A stretch of 64,000 nt of DNA from Shewanella sp. Choline-02u-19. Lineage in GTDB: Bacteria; Pseudomonadota; Gammaproteobacteria; Enterobacterales; Shewanellaceae. Below are positions 36,720 to 44,984 of the stretch, piece after piece; position 1 is the first letter of the stretch; every line of letters begins with the position of its first letter. The stretch spans positions 124,001 to 188,000 of the forward strand of contig NZ_PJBE01000012.1 of the NCBI RefSeq assembly GCF_002836205.1, given 5' to 3'. The position numbers and the translations under genes were made by a program. The notes below the pieces were generated by a model. The model had not been told where the DNA came from, ran no database searches, and saw only the letters and a list, made by a program, of their open reading frames with translations.

Positions 36720-37013
36720 CTGCTTAGCCAAATGGTCAATGTTGTCTTTGGCTGACTAAATAATAAGGCCATTCATCATGCTAGGTTGAACCGCTAACAC
36801 TCAACGCTGCTTTGGTCATTATTAAAAGCTCGCGATAATTGTCTCACTCTAATCTGATACTCAGTAATCAATTCCTCAAAATACAAAAAATCTTCAATCC
36901 TCTTTGCGTAAATATAATTATTTTACGTCACTCATCGTTTTCTGTTGTTTCTTTAAACTCATTCCCTATTAGCTCATTGATTAAAAATATATACCCAAAA
37001 TTAAGGAATAACG

Positions 37014-37340
37014 ATGGAATCGAATACTGGAAACAACATTAAATCTGCAATGTTATTTGGCTTGGCTGCGATCATATTAGTCGGTTGTGGAAGCTCTGCA
37101 GAAGAAGATCAATTAGCTTGGATCCAAGATTGGAATTCATCAGGTGATTTCCAACAGAAAATGAAAATGATGAATACTTGCTTTAAGGAAGCGGGAGTGA
37201 GAAGCCTGACTAAATCGATGACCAGTGAACAAAGTGACATCGTGAATGCATGCGAACTGTCGTACATCATTGAGCGTGCAGAAGATGATGATATTAGTTT
37301 AGATCGAGAGTTATTAGCCGCTAACATTCTCCAACTTTAA
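37014..37340 (+). CDS. Predicted lipoprotein of unknown function
   Basis: The 108-residue product has a hydrophobic signal (about residues 11-24) and a lipobox LVGC, so Cys25 would be lipidated. A short acidic, helical domain with two Cys ('NTCFKEAG', 'VNACELSY') follows. AAGGAATAACG precedes the ATG. I do not recognise the family. It is 85 bases upstream of a membrane-protein gene on the same strand. Confidence 0.72.
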   Translation: MESNTGNNIKSAMLFGLAAIILVGCGSSAEEDQLAWIQDWNSSGDFQQKMKMMNTCFKEAGVRSLTKSMTSEQSDIVNACELSYIIERAEDDDISLDRELLAANILQL

Positions 37341-37425
37341 TCAGTAGGCAGCAACCACCAAATACTCTTGAGGTGTATAACCTTCTTGGGTAAAAAACAG
37401 ACCGAAATAACAGGGATAACAAGAC

Positions 37426-38019
37426 ATGTCATTAAAGAATAAAGCGTTAGACTTGGCTAGCGAGGCCAGAAATACCGCAGGGCAGTTAACCAGTGATTTA
37501 CAGCAGTCGCAAGCTTTTGAACAAGCTAAGGTAACCCTTACCAATACTAAAGATAGAGCGTTAGCTGTCGATACTGCGAGCATTAAATTAATGAACTTTT
37601 TCGCAGTATTTAGTTTGGCTTTTATGCTGCTGAGCACATTTTTCCCCGTGATGACATTTATGGGAAGTAGTATGCCGCTGAGCGAGCTAACACCGTCTTG
37701 GTTATATGTGATTGTTATTCTGGCTTTGTGTAGCCACCTATTGGGTGCAAAGCAGTTAATTTCACGCAGTTTATTGCTTATATTACTAGTGTCTATTGGT
37801 TATACACTTTACCAGCAATTAGCAGAGATGTTTCAGATGACTCAGATGCTAGGTGGAGCAAGAACAAAAGACATTATGCGTGGGTTAGGTGAGGCTCTTA
37901 AGTATACCGATATTGGTCTTTATCTTTTCTTAGTCAGTCTTGTGTTAGTGGTCATTACAACGATTAAGCCTGGCTACAAAACCAACCATGCTCTGTGGGC
38001 TCAACTGGTTCAAAAGTAG
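37426..38019 (+). CDS. Membrane protein of unknown function
   Basis: The 197-residue protein has a soluble, Ala/Gln-rich helical N terminus (residues 1-50) and four hydrophobic segments (about 55-80, 88-108, 112-135 and 162-185). AGGGATAACAAGAC lies upstream of the ATG. A strong terminator follows its stop by 14 bases. No family was recognised. It could belong with the lipoprotein gene before it or be linked to the phosphatase/sigma/kinase genes after it. Confidence 0.75.
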   Translation: MSLKNKALDLASEARNTAGQLTSDLQQSQAFEQAKVTLTNTKDRALAVDTASIKLMNFFAVFSLAFMLLSTFFPVMTFMGSSMPLSELTPSWLYVIVILALCSHLLGAKQLISRSLLLILLVSIGYTLYQQLAEMFQMTQMLGGARTKDIMRGLGEALKYTDIGLYLFLVSLVLVVITTIKPGYKTNHALWAQLVQK

Positions 38020-38032
38020 ATTGTCATTTTCG

Positions 38033-38061
38033 AATGGCCAGTTGATGACTGGCCATTTTTT
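38033..38061 (+). terminator. Intrinsic terminator just upstream of the phosphatase gene
   Basis: AATGGCCAGT pairs with ACTGGCCATT (loop TGATG) and is followed by TTTT. It lies 14 bases after the membrane-protein stop and ends only 14 bases before the phosphatase start codon, leaving no room for a promoter between them. Confidence 0.88.
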
Positions 38062-38074
38062 AAGGTTCAAAGTA

Positions 38075-38767
38075 ATGCATTTTAAACCTCGAAAACAGCA
38101 TGTGTTTAATACTGCCAACGTCTTGGGCAAAGATTATATTGTCGGTGATATTCATGGGCAAATTAAACGACTCTATGAGCAATTGTTTACATTGGGGTTT
38201 AACTTTCAGATTGACCGACTTTTTTGCACTGGGGATCTCATCAGTAAAGGTGTAGAAAGTATTGAATGCTTAAATTTATTAACCAAGAAGTGGTTTTTTT
38301 CAGTAATGGGCAACCATGAACAGTTGTTTTTATTGGGCTTTCAGTCCTCTGAGTATTGGGATGTATTACAGCAAAAAGGGGGCGAGTGGTTGTCACAACA
38401 CTTAGACCGATTTGATGTGCTAATGCGTTGGAAAACATTAATTGATATCACCATGCCATTGACCCGGACGATTAGTGTCAATGGAAAAAACATTGGTATT
38501 AGCCATGCATCAGCCCCACCTGACTGGCAAACTCTACAAAAGGGTGAGTTGTCCGATGAAGATATTTGGCAAGTGTTATGGAGCCGACCTTTACATAAAA
38601 ATGAATCATGTAAAGGTATCGATATGATCGACTATGTGGTGCACGGACATAGCCCTGTTAGTCATATTACTCAGTTTGATAATCGCTATTGGATTGATAC
38701 GTTTGCATTAAAACAAGAGCTGACCATTATAAACTTAAATGATTTTAATATGGATGAACTTAATTAA
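38075..38767 (+). CDS. PPP-family (lambda-type) serine/threonine phosphatase
   Basis: The product is 230 residues from the ATG at 38075 (AAGG upstream). The metallophosphatase motifs are GDIHG (24-28), GDLISKG (53-59) and GNHE (79-82), with later 'GISHASAP' and 'VVHGHSPV' supplying metal-binding His residues. This is the PphA/PphB lambda-phosphatase pattern. It lies directly upstream of a sigma-factor/kinase pair, so it is a natural candidate to reverse the kinase's phosphorylation. The partnership is inferred from position only. Confidence 0.9.
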   Translation: MHFKPRKQHVFNTANVLGKDYIVGDIHGQIKRLYEQLFTLGFNFQIDRLFCTGDLISKGVESIECLNLLTKKWFFSVMGNHEQLFLLGFQSSEYWDVLQQKGGEWLSQHLDRFDVLMRWKTLIDITMPLTRTISVNGKNIGISHASAPPDWQTLQKGELSDEDIWQVLWSRPLHKNESCKGIDMIDYVVHGHSPVSHITQFDNRYWIDTFALKQELTIINLNDFNMDELN

Positions 38768-38840
38768 CTGTAATAACTAGTAATTGAAGCATAAATAGAT
38801 GATTATCGGTTGTCTATAAGTGGCGAATAGAGGGATTTAC

Positions 38841-39428
38841 GTGTCAATTAGAGAGTTAAATAATGCCACTGAATTATTGGTGGGTTGGCAAAATAGGGAT
38901 AAAGATCAAAGTGAGGAATTTCTCACTTATGCTTATCAAGATATTCGCGCAATAGTTGGAAAGTACCTCTCACAGCATCGCCCAAATGAAACTATCCTGC
39001 ATGATGCTTCGATTACTGAGTTAGCGAGTGAGTCTGTGGTGAAATTACACCGCTGGCGTAACGATGAGCTGCCTTTTGAAAACCGACAAGACTTTTTTGA
39101 CTATGTACGCGTGTCAGTGTGGCATTTACTGTTTGGTAAGCCGCACCAGTCGTTAATTAACAAGCAAAAAGCTAAATATGAGTTTTTGAATTCGCAATTA
39201 TCCGATTCGGATGTGTTGTTGCCTAATTGGACTGAAAATCTAGCATTGTCATCCGTATTAGAGCAGTTACAACAAACTTATCCAAGACAAGCTGAAGTGT
39301 TTGAACTTAAAAATTTTGCCATAGTGTCGCATCAACAAATTGCCGATATTTTAGGGTTGTCTCCTAGAACCGTCGATAGTGATTTAAAATTTGCCACTGT
39401 ATGGCTGAGAGCTAAATTAAGCGAATGA
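38841..39428 (+). CDS. ECF RNA polymerase sigma factor, ECF43-like (kinase-linked)
   Basis: The product is 195 residues from the GTG at 38841 (AGAGGG upstream); a GTG at 38820 is possible. It has a sigma-2 region ('ATELLVGWQNRDKDQSEEF' ... 'SVVKLHRWR') and a C-terminal sigma-4 helix-turn-helix ('VSHQQIADILGLSPRTVDSDL'). The acidic DAED-type patch usually present in region 2.2 is replaced by 'SITELASES', with Thr59 at the aligned place. In Vibrio EcfP that kind of sigma factor is inactive until its kinase phosphorylates a Thr there. It overlaps the kinase gene by 4 bases (ATGA). Confidence 0.87.
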   Translation: MSIRELNNATELLVGWQNRDKDQSEEFLTYAYQDIRAIVGKYLSQHRPNETILHDASITELASESVVKLHRWRNDELPFENRQDFFDYVRVSVWHLLFGKPHQSLINKQKAKYEFLNSQLSDSDVLLPNWTENLALSSVLEQLQQTYPRQAEVFELKNFAIVSHQQIADILGLSPRTVDSDLKFATVWLRAKLSE

Positions 39429-40549
39429 TAGATATCGTTTCCCTGTACATTGAATTGGCAAGTTTAAGTAAAATAGAGCAAGAAAAGCGGCTATTACCGT
39501 TGAAGAGGGCCTATCCTGCCGCAGCCATTGAGCTTGAAAAAATGCTCTTGGTGGACGATATTCCGCTATCGAGTAGCCAATTATTATCTCAGCAAATTTC
39601 TAATCAAAATCCGATGGATCAAAATACCTTTATTGGTCAGCAGGTGATGGGGTTTACGATTACCCAACTAGTGTCAGAATCTGGCGGTATGGGCTTGGTG
39701 TTTCAAGGTGAACAACGCTTAGTGAGCCATGACTGCGAGAGTGAAAAAGTACATAAAGCTGCTGTCAAAATTCTCCGTACCAATAAGCTTAACTCAGGCC
39801 AACAAAAGGCGATATTTTTTAATGAAGCGTCTATTTTAATCGCGTTAGATCACCCTAATGTGTGCAGTATTTACGGGGTGTCTGAGGTACAAGGTCATGC
39901 CTGCATTGTGATGGATTACATTGATGGTCTAGGATTAGATAGCTGGATAGCCAATAATAACGTTAGCCAAAATGAGAGGCTAAATGTATTTGATCAATTG
40001 ATGCGAGCTGTCAGTTACCTTCATCATGAACAGTTTTTCCACGGTGATATAAAACCACAGAATATCATTATTAATGAGCAAGGCCACTTGGTGTTAATCG
40101 ACTTGGGTCTGGCCAGTAAATATCAAGCGAGTGCTAGTGAAAAAAGCCACGATACCATCCAGGCTTTTACGCGGTATTGGAGTGCGCCAGAGCAGGTTTT
40201 AGGTCAAAAATGTACCGCGCAATCAGATGTTTTTTCATTGGGGGTTATATTACATTATTTGCTGACGGATAAAGTGGCGACGAAAATGGATGTGGATAAA
40301 CTTAATAATACCGAGCTCAATGCGATTATAAAAAAAGCGTTATCGATTAGACCTGAGCATCGCTACTCAAATGCAGAAGCACTTAGGAAAAGTATCCGCT
40401 ATTACCAGCAAGGTTTACCGGTTCAAGAGTTTTCACAAAGTGGCCCTTATCTGTTCCAAAAGCTATTAAAGCGTAAGCCCTTTACCTCACTTACTTGTGT
40501 GTTGTTGGTTTACTCTGTAGCGACCAGTTTGTGGATTATATTTAACTAG
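39425..40549 (+). CDS. Membrane-anchored Ser/Thr protein kinase, PknT-like
   Basis: The 374-residue protein has a Hanks-type kinase domain (about 75-345). It shows 'SESGGMGLVFQGE' (glycine loop), Lys115 in 'AAVKILR', Glu134, the catalytic loop HGDIKPQN (206-213), DLG (226-228, replacing DFG) and APE (254-256). A single C-terminal membrane helix (about 352-372) ends the protein, with almost no external domain. The gene is translationally coupled to the ECF sigma gene. By analogy with PknT/EcfP it would activate the sigma factor by Thr phosphorylation. Its stop codon coincides with the edge of a MITE-like element. Confidence 0.93.
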   Translation: MIDIVSLYIELASLSKIEQEKRLLPLKRAYPAAAIELEKMLLVDDIPLSSSQLLSQQISNQNPMDQNTFIGQQVMGFTITQLVSESGGMGLVFQGEQRLVSHDCESEKVHKAAVKILRTNKLNSGQQKAIFFNEASILIALDHPNVCSIYGVSEVQGHACIVMDYIDGLGLDSWIANNNVSQNERLNVFDQLMRAVSYLHHEQFFHGDIKPQNIIINEQGHLVLIDLGLASKYQASASEKSHDTIQAFTRYWSAPEQVLGQKCTAQSDVFSLGVILHYLLTDKVATKMDVDKLNNTELNAIIKKALSIRPEHRYSNAEALRKSIRYYQQGLPVQEFSQSGPYLFQKLLKRKPFTSLTCVLLVYSVATSLWIIFN

Positions 40550-40838
40550 GGGCCGTTGATCTTTCGATCTTAGTTTTTGCTCGACTCTCTACGGTAAAGA
40601 ATAATACTTTTAGTACAAGGCTTGAGCGATGATGCTTAGCTGGCTAAGCGAAAAGCTTGTAACGCATTCTAGCCATAAAAGACTAAAAGCATTGAAACGA
40701 ACCCGAAGGGCCGCGCTTCTTGGCTATTTTTACGGTGTTGTAGGCTATTTGTGGAGAATGACTAAACGACATAGCCTCCGCCTTGTCAAAATAGCCAATA
40801 AACGGCGGCAAAAACAACCGTGAAAGATCAACAGCCCC
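40549..40838. mobile_element. MITE-like element with 17-bp terminal inverted repeats
   Basis: The left end GGGGCCGTTGATCTTTC (40549-40565) is inverted at the right end as GAAAGATCAACAGCCCC (40822-40838), with one mismatch. Both ends are flanked by TA, consistent with a TA target duplication. A second inner inverted repeat, TTGGCTATTTT / AAAATAGCCAA (40720-40730 and 40788-40798), is present. The 290 bases hold only a 64-codon Arg/Lys-rich frame, not a transposase. The element is therefore non-autonomous. Confidence 0.82.
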
Positions 40839-40952
40839 TAACATTTATTGATTAGGACAAATACGCATCGCTAGCTCATTTATATTTTAAACTCTTTCCA
40901 ATTCACCTATATAGCAATATAGATCGAACCACAGATCTAGTCGGCATTAAAC

Positions 40953-41906
40953 CTATGAGCAATAAAGGCTTTTTATGGTGTCTCTGAGCCACCTTATTTT
41001 GGGATTATGTCCGTTGCGTTTGTGCCACAGCATGGTAAAGGGGGTGAGTAGTTTGTCGAGATACTCCTTATCTAAAGGGATCGGCAGGCTGACTAAATCA
41101 AAACGCATATGCTGAACATATTGTTGGCAATACTTAGGCGCCGTTGTGAACATATTATGCCCAGGTTGAGCAGCCATAAAGAGAGACTGTTCAAAGCTGT
41201 TCATGGTCAGGGCGACATTGCGAGTTAACCCTATCTCCATTAGCACTTCGTCGAGCGCCCAGCTCTCGCTCTTTTCCCAAACAATATTAATATGAGCGTA
41301 TTTGAGAAACGTATCTATGTTCCACTCTTCTAGCAGTGCGGGATGATCTTTATGCAAGTACACCATGGGTAGATCGGTAAATAACACTTCAAAGTCAATA
41401 AAGTAGGGTAGTAAATCCAGCAATTCTTTGGAACGTGGGTGGCTCTCTCTACCTGAAAAACCGATGTCAGCATCGCCGCAAATAATCGACTCTAGCGAAT
41501 CATAATCCCAAGTTTGAACCTTCACTTTTGCATCAGGATACTTTTGGTAGATTGACTGTGATAGCTGATTAAACATGATTAGCAGTAAAGGTGATTCCAT
41601 CACTAGATTAAAATGCACACCATTGGGTACTTCATCTCCGCGTTTTTCTAGGATCTGGCTGCCCATTTGCAGCCACTCAGCGAGATCTTCCTCGATACTT
41701 TGCGCTAGAGGGGTTGGCCTCAAGCCTTGAGGTGTTTTAACAAATAACGGATCGTCGAACCAATCTCTAAGCTTTTTAAGCGCTTTACTTACCGTAGAAG
41801 GAGTCACATTTAGCTTCTTAGCGGTTTTAGACACATTTTGCTCTTTGAGTAAAATTTGTAGCGTGAACAACAAATTAAGATCAAGCCGTGCTAACGATTT
41901 TTTCAT
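40953..41906 (-). CDS. LysR-family transcriptional regulator
   Basis: The product has 317 residues (320 if the GTG at 41915 is used). The N-terminal winged helix reads 'LDLNLLFTLQILLKEQNVSKTAKKLNVTPSTVS' in two parts, followed by a LysR effector domain. The start overlaps the end of the MFS gene by 26-35 bases, indicating translational coupling. It may control that transporter or distant genes. 'LDLNLLFTL' is typical of the NodD/LeuO-like branch. Confidence 0.9.
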   Translation of the reverse strand: MKKSLARLDLNLLFTLQILLKEQNVSKTAKKLNVTPSTVSKALKKLRDWFDDPLFVKTPQGLRPTPLAQSIEEDLAEWLQMGSQILEKRGDEVPNGVHFNLVMESPLLLIMFNQLSQSIYQKYPDAKVKVQTWDYDSLESIICGDADIGFSGRESHPRSKELLDLLPYFIDFEVLFTDLPMVYLHKDHPALLEEWNIDTFLKYAHINIVWEKSESWALDEVLMEIGLTRNVALTMNSFEQSLFMAAQPGHNMFTTAPKYCQQYVQHMRFDLVSLPIPLDKEYLDKLLTPFTMLWHKRNGHNPKIRWLRDTIKSLYCS

Positions 41907-43095
41907 TTGGACCACTGTGAAGGGGAGACCCCAATAATAGTATTAGAGTGAGGCTAATAAGGCTACCTAGCAGCAATATTATCAGCAACATATTTAATGG
42001 GCTCACACCAAGCAGCCCCATAAGCCATATATATAAGCCAGAACTGCATACTTGGGCGATACCGAGCAAAGAACTGGCCACGCCTGCCCTTAGGGAAAAT
42101 GGGCTGAGGGCTTGGTTCATTGCGACACCAAAACCAATGGCGAATCCACTGCATGTCAGCCCGAATCCAACGAGGTAGAAGCTGTGATTGTCGACACCGA
42201 AATAGGAGACGACTAACACGAGTGCCGCTGCCATTAATACGCATTGTGAGATTAGCATTAGCGTGCTTTGTTTCAACCAAGATAATGCCAATGGTGCTAA
42301 GAATGATGAGGTCATGCTCACCAAAGCCGTTAACGCCATCACCGATGAGTATTCGCCACGATCAAAGCCCATCGTTCCCATTATCAGCATGGGTGAAACA
42401 TTGACGTAAGTCAGAATGGTCGTCACGCCCATGGCGGTGATAATTAATCGGCTGATGAAATAGCGTTCGAGAAACATCTCAGGCTTTGCGGTATTGGCTA
42501 TATTGAGGTTTTTGTTACTGTCAGTTTTCTGCTCAGCATCTTTATCGGGTTTCGTTTCTTTTAGGATAAATATAGACAAGATACACACCAATATTCCGAT
42601 GCCAGTCATCGTTGTAAACAGACTCTGCCATGGGAATTTGAGCATAATTAAGTGGCCAATAACCGGCGCAATAACAGGAATGATACAAGTGATACCGTTC
42701 AGCATCGACAGCACCTTGGCGCGACGTTGGTCGTCTAAAGTGTCACGTAAAATAGCAAATGCCACGACATAACAAGATCCAGCACCAATTCCTTGGGCAA
42801 ATCTCGCGATTAAGAATGTTTGAGTGCTGTCAGCTGCACCGCAAAGTGCAGAGGCAATAATAAAGATAGTCGCTCCAACAATGGCGACAGGCTTACGGCC
42901 GACGGCATCGGCAAAGCGCCCAGCAAATAGCATCGTGGCCGCCATGCCTGCAAGGTAGATTGAAAAAGCGAGGTGCAATTGAGATTCACTGGCACCGAGA
43001 TCTTGTGCGATTTGAGGTAACCCCACAAGGTAGAGATCGATCGCGGTGGGGTAGAGGAGCACAAGCGCAAAACTGCAAAGAAGATATCGAAACAT
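41881..43095 (-). CDS. MFS transporter, Bcr/CflA drug-resistance type
   Basis: The product is 404 residues from the ATG at 43095, which has GAGG upstream. It has 12 membrane helices, the 'YPTAIDLYLVGLPQIAQDLGASESQLHLAF' region typical of Bcr/CflA drug:proton antiporters, and the MFS motif A-like 'GRFADAVGRKPVAI'. The helix 5 segment 'GITCIIPVIAPVIGHLI' matches motif C of exporters. It is followed by an overlapping LysR gene. The substrate is unknown. Confidence 0.92.
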   Translation of the reverse strand: MFRYLLCSFALVLLYPTAIDLYLVGLPQIAQDLGASESQLHLAFSIYLAGMAATMLFAGRFADAVGRKPVAIVGATIFIIASALCGAADSTQTFLIARFAQGIGAGSCYVVAFAILRDTLDDQRRAKVLSMLNGITCIIPVIAPVIGHLIMLKFPWQSLFTTMTGIGILVCILSIFILKETKPDKDAEQKTDSNKNLNIANTAKPEMFLERYFISRLIITAMGVTTILTYVNVSPMLIMGTMGFDRGEYSSVMALTALVSMTSSFLAPLALSWLKQSTLMLISQCVLMAAALVLVVSYFGVDNHSFYLVGFGLTCSGFAIGFGVAMNQALSPFSLRAGVASSLLGIAQVCSSGLYIWLMGLLGVSPLNMLLIILLLGSLISLTLILLLGSPLHSGPNEKIVSTA

Positions 43096-43276
43096 AAGTA
43101 CCTCGTATAATTGATTGCAGGATAATAAGCTCCCAATTATCAATATACGAGTTGCTGTTATGACAACAGGTATTTCTTATTACGACATACGGTTGATCAA
43201 TAAGGTATTTTATTTGTGGTTATTTTTAAGCGGCTTGTAGTCATAGCGCTAACAATGTTAAATTCTACCCCGCTTA

Positions 43277-43324
43277 TACCCAAACTCTATATGCAGGATT
43301 CAGCATCTAGAAATAGCTTGGGTA
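43277..43324. repeat. Intergenic palindromic hairpin (REP-like)
   Basis: TACCCAA (43277-43283) pairs with TTGGGTA (43318-43324) around an interior containing TGCAGGATTCAGCATCT. A related hairpin lies at 46504-46547, suggesting a dispersed intergenic repeat family. It ends 4 bases before the riboswitch. Confidence 0.5.
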
Positions 43325-43328
43325 CATT

Positions 43329-43436
43329 ACTTCGTATAATCCCAATGATATGGTTTGGGAGTTTCTACCAAGAGCCTTAAATTCTTGATTATGAGGTCTG
43401 TGACTTTAATTTCTTATTCAATAAAGGTAGAGACCT
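43329..43436 (+). promoter_or_regulatory. Adenine (purine-class) riboswitch controlling add
   Basis: The aptamer spans 43329-43397. P1 arms are ACTTCGTA and TATGAGGT; the core TATAATCCCAATGATATGG, TTTGGGAGTTTCTACC, then the P3 hairpin AAGAGCC-TTAAA-TTCTT and GATTATGA follow. The base in the discriminating position is T (GATTATGA, not GACTATGA), which selects adenine. The order and loop sequences closely resemble the Vibrio vulnificus add riboswitch. AGGTCT (43394-43399) can pair with AGACCT (43431-43436), just before the start codon, so ligand binding in P1 should free translation (an ON switch). Confidence 0.95.
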
Positions 43437-44432
43437 ATGAATTATTTAGACTTGCCCAAAATCGATCTACATTGCCACCTAGATGGTAGCGTTCGTCCGC
43501 AAAGCGTTATTGATATCGCGCAGCAGCACAATTTATCATTACCGAGTAATGATCTTAGTGACATTCAATCGTTAATGGTCGCCCCCGATACCTGCCAAAA
43601 TCTTGATGAATACCTGACTCGATTTGAATTGCCACTGTCAGTGATGCAAACGGCTACTGGTATTGAGCGGATTGCTTTTGAAGTGTTTGAAGATGCTGCC
43701 AAAGAGAACGTCAAGTATCTTGAAGTGCGTTTTGCGCCGTTATTACATCTTCAAAGTGGGTTGACGCTGGAACAAGTGATTGGCAGTGCAGTTAACGGGA
43801 TGAAAAGAGCGGAGTCGCAATACGACATCAAAGGTAATTTCATTCTGTCGATTATCCGTAATATGCCTAAAGATAGAGTTAACGAAGTTATTGATGCGGG
43901 CGCCAACTTCATTAATGACGGCGTAGTCGCTTTCGATCTTGCGGGCAGTGAATTGCCAGGGTTCTGCGAAGGATTTATTCCTCATGCGCAATATGCGGTT
44001 AAGAAAGGCTATCGAGTGACTATTCATGCGGGTGAGCAGGGCGTAGGGCAAAACGTGCATGATGCTATTACTATGCTTGGCGCGGAGCGTATTGGTCACG
44101 GTATTGATATTAAGACGCATCGAGCAGCTTATGATTTAACAAAAAGTGCGTCGGTTGCCTTAGAAAGCTGCCCAACAAGTAATGTACAAACTAAAGCGGT
44201 CGACAACTTGAGTGAGCACCCTTTCAGCGAATTTTATAAAGATGGTGTGTTGATCACAATCAATACCGATAACCGCACGGTTTCGAATACCACCATGACT
44301 GATGAAGTCCGCAAAGTGATGCAAGAGTTTAAACTAAGCCGTAAAGAATATTTTGAAATCTATAAGGTAAGTGTTGAACATTCATTTGCTTCTGCAGCGG
44401 TAAAGCAGCAACTATTAACCTTGGCAGAATAA
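43437..44432 (+). CDS. add: Adenosine deaminase
   Basis: The 331-residue TIM-barrel enzyme converts adenosine to inosine and ammonia. Zinc and catalytic motifs are visible: 'KIDLHCHLDGS' (His-x-His), 'VTIHAGEQG' (His and catalytic Glu), 'ERIGHGIDI', and 'TINTDNRTVSNT' with the zinc-ligand Asp. AAAGGTAGAGACCT precedes the ATG and lies in the switching arm of the riboswitch. The enzyme would help dispose of excess adenine-type purines when adenine is abundant. Confidence 0.97.
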   Translation: MNYLDLPKIDLHCHLDGSVRPQSVIDIAQQHNLSLPSNDLSDIQSLMVAPDTCQNLDEYLTRFELPLSVMQTATGIERIAFEVFEDAAKENVKYLEVRFAPLLHLQSGLTLEQVIGSAVNGMKRAESQYDIKGNFILSIIRNMPKDRVNEVIDAGANFINDGVVAFDLAGSELPGFCEGFIPHAQYAVKKGYRVTIHAGEQGVGQNVHDAITMLGAERIGHGIDIKTHRAAYDLTKSASVALESCPTSNVQTKAVDNLSEHPFSEFYKDGVLITINTDNRTVSNTTMTDEVRKVMQEFKLSRKEYFEIYKVSVEHSFASAAVKQQLLTLAE

Positions 44433-44464
44433 TACCGCGCTAGCGTTTATTCTCGCCGATATAT

Positions 44465-44488
44465 GACTCAGAGCAGATGCTCTGGGTC
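44465..44488 (+). terminator. Terminator-like hairpin after add
   Basis: GACTCAGAGC pairs with GCTCTGGGTC (10 bp, one G-U, loop AGAT) about 33 bases after the add stop, followed by GCTTTCAATTCTTTC, a weak T-rich tail. Confidence 0.6.
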
Positions 44489-44661
44489 GCTTTCAATTCT
44501 TTCTCCGTCCATTTTTTGTTCTCTCAATTCCCCTTAAATTCTTACCGTAAAGCTTAAGTTTATTGCTTCATTTTTTGTGTTATTTAAGTCGGTATTCATA
44601 CTGGTTAATTGATACATATAAAAATAACTAACGTATTATTCAAGAGTAAAAATATTACTAC

Positions 44662-44955
44662 ATGGAAGTTATTGATGAACAAATACAAACGCCGATTAAT
44701 TGGTATTTTACTGGTACACCTGCCATAACGATTGTATATAGAACATCTTCTGAGCGCTTTGATGTAAGTAATTTTTATTCGTTAGATAACTGGATGTTCT
44801 TGCTTACAATGGGCTGGGGGACGTTCACGATTCTTTATGCGATTCGCTTAGGCTGTTCTAATTGCGGTGCAAGACAAGTGGTACCAGGCTTAAGTATTTT
44901 TTCGTTGCGTTGGCCCCAAGATAAATGCTGTAAATGTGGCGTAGAAATTAAATAA
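44662..44955 (+). CDS. Small membrane protein with C-terminal zinc ribbon, possibly frameshifted at its start
   Basis: The 97-codon frame has one hydrophobic segment ('WMFLLTMGWGTFTILYAI') and a C-terminal Cys4 ribbon ('CSNCGARQV' ... 'CCKCGVEIK'). The first 20 codons look unnatural. A better start, ATG at 44675, has GGAAG 6 bases upstream and would give 'MNKYKRRLIGILLVHL', a positive-inside membrane anchor. That frame stops at 44728 and is one base out of register with the rest. So either the gene begins at 44662 or a single-base indel has broken it. The function is unknown. Confidence 0.55.
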   Translation: MEVIDEQIQTPINWYFTGTPAITIVYRTSSERFDVSNFYSLDNWMFLLTMGWGTFTILYAIRLGCSNCGARQVVPGLSIFSLRWPQDKCCKCGVEIK

Positions 44956-44984
44956 TGATTGGTATAACTAGGAGTGAAAATGAT

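Noticed and set aside
40629..40823. 64-codon Arg/Lys-rich frame
   Set aside because: It lies wholly inside the MITE-like element and covers its inner inverted repeat; not a plausible transposase.
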